Positions 54,628-62,421 of a stretch of 64,000 bases of DNA are shown here, piece after piece. Location: positions 248,001 to 312,000 of the forward strand of contig CANLOY010000003.1 in NCBI GenBank assembly GCA_947493005.1, given 5' to 3'. Each line of letters opens with the position of its first letter. Position 1 is the first letter of the stretch. This DNA comes from an uncultured Roseivirga sp. (GTDB taxonomy: Bacteria; Bacteroidota; Bacteroidia; Cytophagales; Cyclobacteriaceae). Both the position numbers and the translations under genes were made by a program. The notes below the pieces were generated by a model, which ran no database searches, had not been told where the DNA came from, and worked only from the letters and a program-made list of their open reading frames with translations.

Positions 54628-55782
54628 ATGAAAAGACTGACTATCCTCCCAATCTCGATACTAGCACTATGTTTTGTTGCCTGCTCAAACCCTGATAAAT
54701 CACCTGAAAACGCAGGAAAATCGAGTATGGATAAATTCAAGTCTTATAGTGTTGATGTGCTGAGTCCTACGTCTGATATTTTCGAATCCATTGAAAATGT
54801 TGAGGTTATGATGCTCGAGCAAACTGATGAATCTCTACTCACATTTGTATCTAAGAGCTTGAGCGTTGAAGATCACTTTGTAATTAAGAATGGCAATAAG
54901 AGTGAACTTTTGATTTATAGTGAGCAGGGCAAGTTTATTCGAAAGATCAATAACCAGGGTGATGGTCCTCAGGAATACAGATCTATCTGGGATTTGTGGA
55001 TTGAGGGTAACCTAATCGGTATTTATGATAACCTAAGCAAGAGAATAGTAAAATACGATCTGGAAGGCAATTTTATTGAAGCCCAAAGAATAAGCACACC
55101 CGCTACACATGTACATTATTATAATGGCGGATATGCCCTGGATGTAAGCAATTCACTGGTTGATGACTCCCTCAAGTATAATGTTATGTTGATTGATGAA
55201 AAAATGTCCAGAAAGGCACTAATAGCACCTTATGAAAACAGAAAGAACGGTGGCATAGTTTGGTACCTCAATAATTTCACCGATTACGGAAGTAAGCTGC
55301 TATACCAAAACACCTTTGGAGATACTATTTATACATTGAAAGAAAACAATGCCATTCCACTCCTTTCAATAGATTTTGGGAATGAATGGGTATGGAAAGA
55401 CACTGAAATCTATACCGATCCGCAAAAACAAAGGCAGCTTATGTCTGAAAAAGGAATGGTTAAGATGTTTTTTATGCTGGTGTCTGAAAAGCAAGTATTC
55501 TTTACAACGCTCAAGAATAACGGACTCTTTGTTCTGGATAGAGCAACAGGAAACTATCGAAGGTTCGATATGAAGAAAAAGACACCAGGGAAGTTCATGC
55601 TAAATGGTCTAAAATGGGAAGAAAACCGAATGCTATTTGGTACTGACTCTGGAGACATTGGCGAATTTCTAAGCCAACTCAATCCAAATCAGGTAAAGTT
55701 TAGAACTGGCTCTACACTCGAAGAAATAGAGTCGTCAGAAAACCCATTGTTAATCTGGATTAAGTTTAAAGATCAGCTATAA
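54628..55782 (+). CDS. 6-bladed beta-propeller lipoprotein
   Basis: A 384-residue lipoprotein (signal LPISILALCFVACSN). Propeller blades are visible: KSLSVEDHFVIKNGNKSELLIYSEQ, GKFIRKINNQGDGPQEY, LIGIYDNLSKRIVKYDLEGNF and ENRMLFGTDSGD. The GDGPQEY turn is characteristic of the 6-bladed propeller lipoproteins of Bacteroidota and also occurs, as GYGPGE, in the gene at 21681. No small peptide gene is found before this copy. Confidence 0.8.
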   Translation: MKRLTILPISILALCFVACSNPDKSPENAGKSSMDKFKSYSVDVLSPTSDIFESIENVEVMMLEQTDESLLTFVSKSLSVEDHFVIKNGNKSELLIYSEQGKFIRKINNQGDGPQEYRSIWDLWIEGNLIGIYDNLSKRIVKYDLEGNFIEAQRISTPATHVHYYNGGYALDVSNSLVDDSLKYNVMLIDEKMSRKALIAPYENRKNGGIVWYLNNFTDYGSKLLYQNTFGDTIYTLKENNAIPLLSIDFGNEWVWKDTEIYTDPQKQRQLMSEKGMVKMFFMLVSEKQVFFTTLKNNGLFVLDRATGNYRRFDMKKKTPGKFMLNGLKWEENRMLFGTDSGDIGEFLSQLNPNQVKFRTGSTLEEIESSENPLLIWIKFKDQL

Positions 55783-55840
55783 TAGAGGTAAATGAGTTCT
55801 GAGAAAGCCGCCTGAATACAATGTTGAGACTAGCTTTAGG

Positions 55841-56848
55841 TTATCTTGAAGAATCTCGTATAATGACCCTTGAATCGAACTTTCGGTTCTTCATTTGTGG
55901 TGATATGTGCTTGTTCTGAATTACTTTAAACAATAATTCTGCAGCCGCCTCTCCCATTTCAATAGGCTCATGGGTTACACTCGTCAGATTGGGTTCTACT
56001 ATCTCACATAAGTTGCTGTTACCAAAGCCAACTACGGAAACATCTCTAGGCACGTTTAACCCCATTTTCTTAAGCTTAAGAATAGCTTCTACTGCCAGTT
56101 CATCATTGAATGTAAATAAGGCATCTGGTCCATGCTTAGGGTCGGCAAACATTTCCTCAATTATTTCACTATGATCTTCATCTGGGTCAGTGAAGACAAC
56201 AAAATCATCGCTAATTTGGTAATTGTAGCTCTTCAGGGCTTCCAGATAGCCTTCATACCTTCTTTTACTTATTCCTAAAAGTCCCGGCCCTCCTAAGTGA
56301 GCAATTCTCTTTCGCCCCCTTTTGATGAGGTGCTCCACTGCCTGATAACCTCCTGTAAAGTCATTCGCCTCAACAGTTGGCATATCAAAGCCTGGTGCCA
56401 CTCTGTCAAACAACACAAAAGGCGTATCATAAGCCTCTAGCGTTTCAAGGTGTTCGTACTCTCTGGTCTCGCTGGAAATAGAAAGTATTACCCCTTCTAC
56501 TTTACAGGATAGCAACGAGCGAATCTGATCCACCTCATTGTGGTAATCCTCATTGGATTGGCAAATAATGGTAAAATACCCTTGATCACTTACTACCTTT
56601 TGTATTCCATCAATGGCCGATGCAAAAAATGAACTAGTAATATGAGGCACAAGAATACCAATAGAATTTGACTTTCTTGTACGTAAGCCTGCAGCAATGA
56701 AGTTGGTTTGATACTTCATTGCTTTGGCCTTTTCAGACACTATCCTCTTCGTTTCTGCACTAATATTCGGGTGATCGTTCAACGCTCTCGATACAGTAGA
56801 AGGAGATATTTGAAGCTCGCTTGCAATATCTTTAATAGTTACAGCCAT
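55841..56848 (-). CDS. LacI-family transcriptional regulator
   Basis: A 335-residue regulator. The N-terminal HTH is canonical (IKDIASELQISPSTVSRALN) with the hinge helix IAAGLRTRKSNSIG. The periplasmic-binding-like domain (about 62-335) has VPHITSSFFASAIDGIQ, the GVILSISSE strand, a VEANDFTGGYQAVEHLI motif and the C-terminal TSVTHEPIEMGEAAAELL. Such proteins normally sense a sugar. No sugar-use genes are adjacent; the gene follows the CDGSH protein gene by two bases. Confidence 0.92.
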   Translation of the reverse strand: MAVTIKDIASELQISPSTVSRALNDHPNISAETKRIVSEKAKAMKYQTNFIAAGLRTRKSNSIGILVPHITSSFFASAIDGIQKVVSDQGYFTIICQSNEDYHNEVDQIRSLLSCKVEGVILSISSETREYEHLETLEAYDTPFVLFDRVAPGFDMPTVEANDFTGGYQAVEHLIKRGRKRIAHLGGPGLLGISKRRYEGYLEALKSYNYQISDDFVVFTDPDEDHSEIIEEMFADPKHGPDALFTFNDELAVEAILKLKKMGLNVPRDVSVVGFGNSNLCEIVEPNLTSVTHEPIEMGEAAAELLFKVIQNKHISPQMKNRKFDSRVIIRDSSR

Positions 56849-56850
56849 AG

Positions 56851-57264
56851 TTAAACATCTTTAGGACGTGCATGAGTACCATCACAATAAGGGAACTTGC
56901 CAGAACGTCCACAACGACAGAAAGCCACCGTTTCTTCAAAGTTTTCAGTTTGATTCCTGTCTTTCACAATGGCTCCTCCCTTTACAATCACTGGCCCTCC
57001 GGGAATTAGGGTAACATCTGCTCGCTCCCCAGACTCTTCCTTAAACCTTACTCCCTTAATAGATAGTGCCTTGGAAGGACATGCTCTAACAGCTTTAACT
57101 ATCTCTTCTGAAGTAGCTCCATCCATATTAACCCAAGGCCTTTTCTTGAGGTTAAATACTTTTGGCAATCCTTTTAAACAGATACCAGAATGAATGCACA
57201 TATCGGGCTTCCAAACAACCGTTACAGTTCCGTTGGTATATGTTTTGGTAATAGCTTTATCCAT
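56851..57264 (-). CDS. Fer4_19 plus CDGSH double Fe-S protein
   Basis: About 137 residues from the ATG at 57264 (MDKAITKTYTNG, the usual family start); an ATG 24 bases earlier is also in frame. The N-terminal half is a YjdI-like mono-cluster ferredoxin (CIHSGICLKGLPKVF, ACPSKAL). The C-terminal half has a perfect CDGSH motif (CRCGRSGKFPYCDGTH), which ligates a [2Fe-2S] cluster with three Cys and one His. It is a small cytosolic redox or Fe-S protein. It is co-transcribed with a LacI regulator, an unusual partner. Confidence 0.88.
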   Translation of the reverse strand: MDKAITKTYTNGTVTVVWKPDMCIHSGICLKGLPKVFNLKKRPWVNMDGATSEEIVKAVRACPSKALSIKGVRFKEESGERADVTLIPGGPVIVKGGAIVKDRNQTENFEETVAFCRCGRSGKFPYCDGTHARPKDV

Positions 57265-57379
57265 CGTATTGCTAAAAGGAATCTTCAAATTAAGTGAAAT
57301 TCGTTACTTCAAGAGTCATTGAGTCGTATAATTATTTTTAAGAAGTATTATAAATTAATAAAACAACATTTATTAATAT

Positions 57380-57967
57380 TCACATGTATTCATTTAATCT
57401 TAGGAGTTCATGATTAACAAATTCTACCCATTCTTTCTGCTTCTCACTATCAGTACCATGTCTTGTCTCCTCATCATAGTCAAGTGATTTTCTGTTAAAC
57501 TCTCTAAGTAGTAGTTTGATCTTTCTTTTATAAACAGAAAGGTTGGTTTCCCCATTCTCTCCCATTGTGGCAATCTGCTTTCTCAACTTTCTACCGTAAA
57601 GTTCCGCAATATCAAAGTGCAACCTCTCATGCAGAAACAAAGCTGTATCAGATCGGTTAGATGTCCATGAATCTTTAATCTTGAAAAGTACATACACCTG
57701 AAAATTGGGCTTTCCACCTTCTATCCCCCCTCTAATGGAATGAGTAACAGCAGTTAGTGCATAACTATCACCTTCAGAACTATCTTCCAACAGTTTATAA
57801 TCGTCCCAAGTCAAGGGCCTACCCTCATTCCAGGCTATGTATTTAGTGGTATCCACATCCAGAAACCTTTTATCCTGAGCAAAAAGCTCAGAACTTAAAC
57901 AAGCCAGCAACATTAGTCCGATTCCTTTTCTTAAAGAACCCTTAATAGGTGAATGAAGAATCCTCAT
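57380..57967 (-). CDS. DUF922-like secreted protein with HExxH motif
   Basis: About 195 residues from the ATG at 57967 (MRILHSPIKGSLRKGIG..., signal ending SSELFAQ). Features are WNEGRPLTWDDYKL, the AVTHSIRGG strand, KIKDSWTS and HERLHFDIAELYGRKLRKQI, which contains a zinc-protease-like HExxH (HERLH). These match DUF922 proteins of Bacteroidota. Protease activity is plausible but unproven. It is divergent from the helicase gene. Confidence 0.78.
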   Translation of the reverse strand: MRILHSPIKGSLRKGIGLMLLACLSSELFAQDKRFLDVDTTKYIAWNEGRPLTWDDYKLLEDSSEGDSYALTAVTHSIRGGIEGGKPNFQVYVLFKIKDSWTSNRSDTALFLHERLHFDIAELYGRKLRKQIATMGENGETNLSVYKRKIKLLLREFNRKSLDYDEETRHGTDSEKQKEWVEFVNHELLRLNEYM

Positions 57968-58052
57968 TGGATCAAAAGTTAAAAACATCGGGCATTTACC
58001 TTTTATCATGTAAACAAAAACAAGCTTTCGATCAATCGCTTAAGATATCAAG

Positions 58053-58060
58053 TATCTTTG
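58053..58060 (+). promoter_or_regulatory. -7 box of the helicase promoter
   Basis: TATCTTTG matches TAnnTTTG, 17 bases before the ATG at 58078. A TTTC lies at 58026-58029 in the -33 area. This supports the internal ATG over an upstream in-frame ATG at 57949. Confidence 0.5.
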
Positions 58061-58077
58061 CAAATTATATTACACTC

Positions 58078-59316
58078 ATGAAGTTTGAAGAATACCGTAT
58101 AGCAGATGGCATTAAAACGAGCATAGGAAAACTCGGTTACAAAAAACCCACTGATATTCAATATAAGTCTATCCCTGCCATATTAAAAGGTGAAGACGTT
58201 TTAGCAATTGCTCAAACCGGAACCGGCAAAACAGCGGCCTTTACAATTCCTATTCTTCATGTTCTTCAGGAAAGAAAGTCTGCAAAACTACGTCCCGATG
58301 GAGTGAAATGTCTTGTAATGGCTCCTACCCATGAGTTGGCTCTTCAGATCGAAGATGTGTTTAAAACACTTGGAAAGCACACCAAAGTCAATACGCTTTG
58401 CATTCATGGTGGAGTCGATCAGGAGCCACAAATCGCTCAACTGAAAAAAGGTGTAGACGTGCTTGTAGCCACCCCAGGACGGATGTTTGATTTAGTGAGT
58501 CAAGGGGCATTAAAGTTATCCAGGGTTGAAGTATTGGTTTTGGATGAAGCAGATCACATGCTGGACTTAGGTTTTATTAAAGACATCAGAGATTTGATGT
58601 ACCATTTACCCAAAAGACGACAGACGCTTTTCTTTTCGGCAACCATTAACGATGAAATTAAGAAACTCGCTTACTCTCTCGTTAACAATGCAATTCGTAT
58701 ACAGATTTCGCCTAAAAACCCTGTAGCTAAAAACATAGAGCATGCTGTGGCATTTGTAGAAATGGACCACAAACGCTTCTTTTTAGAGAATATGATCAAC
58801 AATCACCCCGAAAAGAAAATGCTGGTTTTTGTGAGAACAAAAGTCAGAGCAGAAAGGGTGAAAAAAGCCATGGAAAGGGTCAATCTTGAATCCGACACCA
58901 TCCACAGTGACAAGCTTCAGGCTGAACGTGAGTCCACCATGAGGCGGTTTAGGAAAGGAGACTTAAATATATTGATAGCCACAGATATAAGTGCCAGAGG
59001 AATAGATATTCCAAATGTTGAATATGTAATCAACTATGATTTACCTGACACATCGGAAACCTACGTACACCGTGTAGGACGTACTGGCCGAGGCAGAGAA
59101 AAAGGACAAGCCGTTTCTTTCTGTAGTACTGAGGAAAAAGAAGTACTCGCTGAAATAGAAGCAAATCTGGGCAAGCCTATTCAAAGACTTGAACTATCCA
59201 AAACAGACTATCAGGTAATTGTTGATACCACTGAAGACACCACTGACAACTGGAAACTTTTGATTAAAGAAGCAGAGGCTTCAAAAGATAATAGAAGAAA
59301 GAAGAAGAAAAAGTAG
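58078..59316 (+). CDS. DEAD-box RNA helicase
   Basis: About 412 residues. The start at 58078 (MKFEEYRIADGIKTSIGKLG) gives the normal N-terminus. Motifs in order are Q-motif KPTDIQYKSIP, I AQTGTGKT, Ia PTHELALQ, Ib TPGR, II VLDEADHML, III SAT, IV LVFVRT, V ATDISARGID and VI HRVGRTGRG. The tail is short and ends in a Lys-rich KKKKK. It belongs to the RhlE-like group and unwinds RNA, probably for ribosome assembly or decay. A heptanucleotide tandem repeat begins 4 bases after the stop. Confidence 0.95.
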   Translation: MKFEEYRIADGIKTSIGKLGYKKPTDIQYKSIPAILKGEDVLAIAQTGTGKTAAFTIPILHVLQERKSAKLRPDGVKCLVMAPTHELALQIEDVFKTLGKHTKVNTLCIHGGVDQEPQIAQLKKGVDVLVATPGRMFDLVSQGALKLSRVEVLVLDEADHMLDLGFIKDIRDLMYHLPKRRQTLFFSATINDEIKKLAYSLVNNAIRIQISPKNPVAKNIEHAVAFVEMDHKRFFLENMINNHPEKKMLVFVRTKVRAERVKKAMERVNLESDTIHSDKLQAERESTMRRFRKGDLNILIATDISARGIDIPNVEYVINYDLPDTSETYVHRVGRTGRGREKGQAVSFCSTEEKEVLAEIEANLGKPIQRLELSKTDYQVIVDTTEDTTDNWKLLIKEAEASKDNRRKKKKK

Positions 59317-59320
59317 CCTC

Positions 59321-59400
59321 CTCCTAGCTCCTAGCTCCTAGCTCCTAGCTCCTAGCTCCTAGCTCCTAGCTCCTAGCTCCTAGCTCCTAGCTCCTAGCTC
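59321..59400. repeat. Heptanucleotide tandem repeat (CTCCTAG)n
   Basis: Eleven uninterrupted perfect copies of the 7-mer CTCCTAG plus a final CTC cover 80 bases between the helicase stop and the PadR promoter. The unit contains CTAG, normally a rare tetramer in bacteria. The copy number is likely to vary between isolates by slippage. Confidence 0.95.
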
Positions 59401-59422
59401 AAAAAATTATTTTTTTATTAAA

Positions 59423-59477
59423 ACTGCAATTACGAATAATATATTTCTTTATATTTACTGCAATTACGAATAATATA
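59423..59477 (+). promoter_or_regulatory. Duplicated 21-bp element before padR
   Basis: ACTGCAATTACGAATAATATA occurs at 59423-59443 and again, identically, at 59457-59477, 34 bp apart. The second copy ends 3 bases before the PadR ATG. The position suggests operator sites for the encoded PadR repressor or duplicated promoter elements; this is inference. Confidence 0.65.
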
Positions 59478-59480
59478 CTT

Positions 59481-59807
59481 ATGAAGAAGACAAAACTAGG
59501 CGAATTTGAAGAGCTGGTATTAATGACTGTGGTAGTTCTGCAAGCTGATGCTTATGGTGTTGAAATCAAAAGAGAGTTGGAAGATCGACTCAATGAGACT
59601 CTAAGTGTAGGCTCCATTCAGTCAGCTCTTAAGCGCATGGAAGAGAAAGGTTTCCTTACTTCAGAATTTGGTGAAGCAAGTCAAAAACGTGGTGGCAAGC
59701 GCAAAAGAATATATCAGGCCACACCTCACGCACGCAAAGTGTTACAGGAAATGAAAGATGTAAGATCACAATTATGGGCTGCAATGCCTGGTATAGCAAC
59801 TAACTAA
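59481..59807 (+). CDS. PadR-family transcriptional regulator
   Basis: A 108-residue winged-helix protein. It has the PadR pattern: GEFEELVLMTVVVLQADAYG, VEIKRELEDRLNETLSVGSI, QSALKRMEEKGFLTSEFG, the wing KRGGKRKRIYQATPHA and a C-terminal dimerisation helix. PadR proteins usually repress the neighbouring operon. Its stop is two bases from the permease start, and pairs of PadR with prefix-domain FtsX permeases are common in this phylum. Confidence 0.93.
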   Translation: MKKTKLGEFEELVLMTVVVLQADAYGVEIKRELEDRLNETLSVGSIQSALKRMEEKGFLTSEFGEASQKRGGKRKRIYQATPHARKVLQEMKDVRSQLWAAMPGIATN

Positions 59808-59808
59808 C

Positions 59809-62421
59809 TTGGAAACTACTAAAGACAATATTCAACCACCTCGCTGGTCACTTCGGTTACTCAGATTCTTTTTGAAGAAGGATTATCTGGAAGAAATTGA
59901 AGGCGATATGGAAGAAGTCTTTGAAGACAATATAGCACAGCACTCATTAAGAAAAGCCCGAAGAATATACAATCGGGAGGTCATAAAATTAATACGCCCA
60001 AACCTTGTCAGAGGTATTACCGGGTATCACAAACTCAATTATATCGGTATGTTACAACACTATTTACTCATTACACTCAGAGGATTCAAACGCCACAAAA
60101 CAACATTCTTCATCAACCTCATAGGACTTTCAACAGGCCTTGCAGCCTCGCTCCTAATTTTTCTTTGGGTAAATGATGAAAAGTCTGTTGATACATTTCA
60201 CGAAAAGAACGATCAACTTTATTGGGTATTCGCCAACTTCCAACTTCCCAACAGCACCCTCACTTGGGATTATACCTCAGGGCTTATGGCTGAATCTTTG
60301 AAAGAAGAATTCCCTGAAGTTGAAGATGCAGTAAGAATTGGGAACTCTCATTTTTTTAAACCCGAAGGCGTCATCTCATTTAAAGAGACTAATTTTGAAA
60401 TAGACGGACTATTTGCAAGCCAGAACTTCTTTGAAATTCTTACCTACCCTGTTGTTATAGGCGATAAAAGTGAAATTCTTAAAGGCAAGGAGTCCATAGC
60501 AATTTCCGAAGAAATGGCTATCAGTGTTTTTGGTAGCATTGAAAACGCATTAGGAAAGCTTATTGATTGGGAAAATCAGTTCTTCAATAAAACATTTGTT
60601 GTAAAAGGTGTTTTTCAGGCTCCTCCTTCCAATGCATCTAATCAATTTGATGTAGTTGTAAACTATGATCAGTTAGTAGAAAGCGATAAGTGGGCTGCAG
60701 CATGGAATGGTGGCTATGCGCAAACTTTCTTACTACTTAAAGAAGGGACTAACATTGATCAATTCAATGCTAAAATTGAGAACTTCATGGACAACAAAGT
60801 AAACAATGATCGGTTTTCTCTTTTTGTACAACCTTATGCAAAAAACTACCTTTTTGGAAAGTACGACAACGGAATTCAAGTCGGAGGTAGAATCGAGAAT
60901 GTAAGGTTATTTACCATTGTAGCACTTTTTATCCTACTGATTGCCTGCATCAATTTCATGAACCTTTCTACAGCACAGGCTTCAAAAAAGATGAAAGAAG
61001 TTGGTGTTAAAAAAGCTATAGGAGCCAATCGAAAAGCATTGATTTTTCAATTCTTAAGCGAGTCAATTTTACTATCTCTTTTTGCACTTACCCTGGCCAT
61101 TGTTTTAGTAAACCTTTTCCTCCCTCAATTCAATGAAATCACTTCAAAACAGCTCGAAATAAACATTTTTCAATTTATCAAACCAATCATTGGAGTTGCA
61201 TTAATTACCGGGGTTTTAGCTGGAAGTTACCCAGCATTTTACTTATCCGGCTTTAATCCAGTTGCTGTATTAAAAGGAAAGGTATCAAATCTTAAAGGAG
61301 AAGAATGGATCCGAAAAGGTTTGGTAGTAGTACAGTTTGTACTTTCCATTGTATTTATTATTGGAGTAATTACGATTAACCGCCAGATTGAATTCACCCA
61401 AAGCAAAGATCTTGGCTATGATCGGGAAAACATAGTAACGTTCACGAGAAAAGGGCAATTCGATCGTGACCCACAAATCATACTGTCTGAACTCAATAAA
61501 ATTCCTGGCGTCATCAGTGCGGGAAATATGGCAGGTGAATTCCTCTGGGGAGATGATAATGGCAGTGGTTTTTCCTGGGACCCATCCACAGATGAAGACA
61601 ATAAATACCTATTCAAATCACCTAAAATAGGATACAATGTTATTGAAACACTTGGGCTGGAAATAATAGAAGGAAGATCATTCTCTAAAGCGTTGAATGA
61701 CGATAATTCCAAAGTTATCATTAACGAATCAGCTGTAAAATTAATGGGATTGAAGAATCCAATAGGTAAAGTATTGGACTATGGAAAAGAAGAAACAAGA
61801 GAGATTATTGGAGTCGTTAAAGATTTCCAATATGGCTCAATGCATCAGAAAATAGAACCATTAATATTCCGTTTCAGAAACTCTGGTGCCAATTACGTTG
61901 TCAAACTTCAAGCTGGAACTGAAACCATTTCACTTCAAAAATTAGAAGACATCTATCAGGAGTTTCATCCTAAATACAACTTTACCCCTAGCTATCTTCA
62001 AGATGATTATCTGGCTTTGTATAGCACAGAAAGCAAGGTAGCAAGCATTTCTAATTACATGGCAGGAATAGCTATTATCATCTCCTGCCTCGGGCTATTT
62101 GGTTTGGCTGCATTTACCGCTGAAAGAAGGACAAAAGAAATTGGCATTCGCAAAATCCTTGGTGCCAGTCAGGTTGTTATTGTTCGATTATTGACCGGCA
62201 ACTTTACCAAAACAGTACTAATTTCAATTGTCATAGCCTTGCCATTAGGCTACTTCATAGTAGACAACTGGCTCCATAACTTCGCTTATTCGGTAGGTTT
62301 GAAATGGTGGTTCTTTGCTTTTGCTGGTATAGCAGCTTTACTTATAGCATGGTTAACCGTTGGTTTCCAAACATTTAAAGCTGCTATGATTAACCCCGCA
62401 CAATGCCTTAGGAATGAGTAA
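59809..62421 (+). CDS. FtsX/MacB-type permease with N-terminal prefix domain
   Basis: An 870-residue permease that starts with TTG one base after the padR stop. It has an extra cytoplasmic prefix of about 75 residues (PRWSLRLLRFFLKKDYLEEI, EGDMEEVFEDN) before the first membrane helix near 100-120; the 1.4-18.3 kb permeases lack this. Then follow a periplasmic domain, FtsX block 1 with KKMKEVGVKKAIGA near 392, a second periplasmic domain with IIGVVKDFQYGS, FtsX block 2 with RRTKEIGIRKILGA near 771, and the end NPAQCLRNE. It overlaps the next permease by 8 bases. There is no ATPase gene in the visible part. Confidence 0.9.
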   Translation: METTKDNIQPPRWSLRLLRFFLKKDYLEEIEGDMEEVFEDNIAQHSLRKARRIYNREVIKLIRPNLVRGITGYHKLNYIGMLQHYLLITLRGFKRHKTTFFINLIGLSTGLAASLLIFLWVNDEKSVDTFHEKNDQLYWVFANFQLPNSTLTWDYTSGLMAESLKEEFPEVEDAVRIGNSHFFKPEGVISFKETNFEIDGLFASQNFFEILTYPVVIGDKSEILKGKESIAISEEMAISVFGSIENALGKLIDWENQFFNKTFVVKGVFQAPPSNASNQFDVVVNYDQLVESDKWAAAWNGGYAQTFLLLKEGTNIDQFNAKIENFMDNKVNNDRFSLFVQPYAKNYLFGKYDNGIQVGGRIENVRLFTIVALFILLIACINFMNLSTAQASKKMKEVGVKKAIGANRKALIFQFLSESILLSLFALTLAIVLVNLFLPQFNEITSKQLEINIFQFIKPIIGVALITGVLAGSYPAFYLSGFNPVAVLKGKVSNLKGEEWIRKGLVVVQFVLSIVFIIGVITINRQIEFTQSKDLGYDRENIVTFTRKGQFDRDPQIILSELNKIPGVISAGNMAGEFLWGDDNGSGFSWDPSTDEDNKYLFKSPKIGYNVIETLGLEIIEGRSFSKALNDDNSKVIINESAVKLMGLKNPIGKVLDYGKEETREIIGVVKDFQYGSMHQKIEPLIFRFRNSGANYVVKLQAGTETISLQKLEDIYQEFHPKYNFTPSYLQDDYLALYSTESKVASISNYMAGIAIIISCLGLFGLAAFTAERRTKEIGIRKILGASQVVIVRLLTGNFTKTVLISIVIALPLGYFIVDNWLHNFAYSVGLKWWFFAFAGIAALLIAWLTVGFQTFKAAMINPAQCLRNE

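Noticed and set aside
57949-58077. N-terminal extension of the DEAD-box helicase
   Set aside because: The extra 43 residues do not resemble helicase sequence and overlap the divergent DUF922 gene. A TAnnTTTG box lies between them and the normal start at 58078.
59321-59400. CRISPR-like array
   Set aside because: The unit is 7 bp with no spacers and no cas genes are present; it is a simple tandem repeat.
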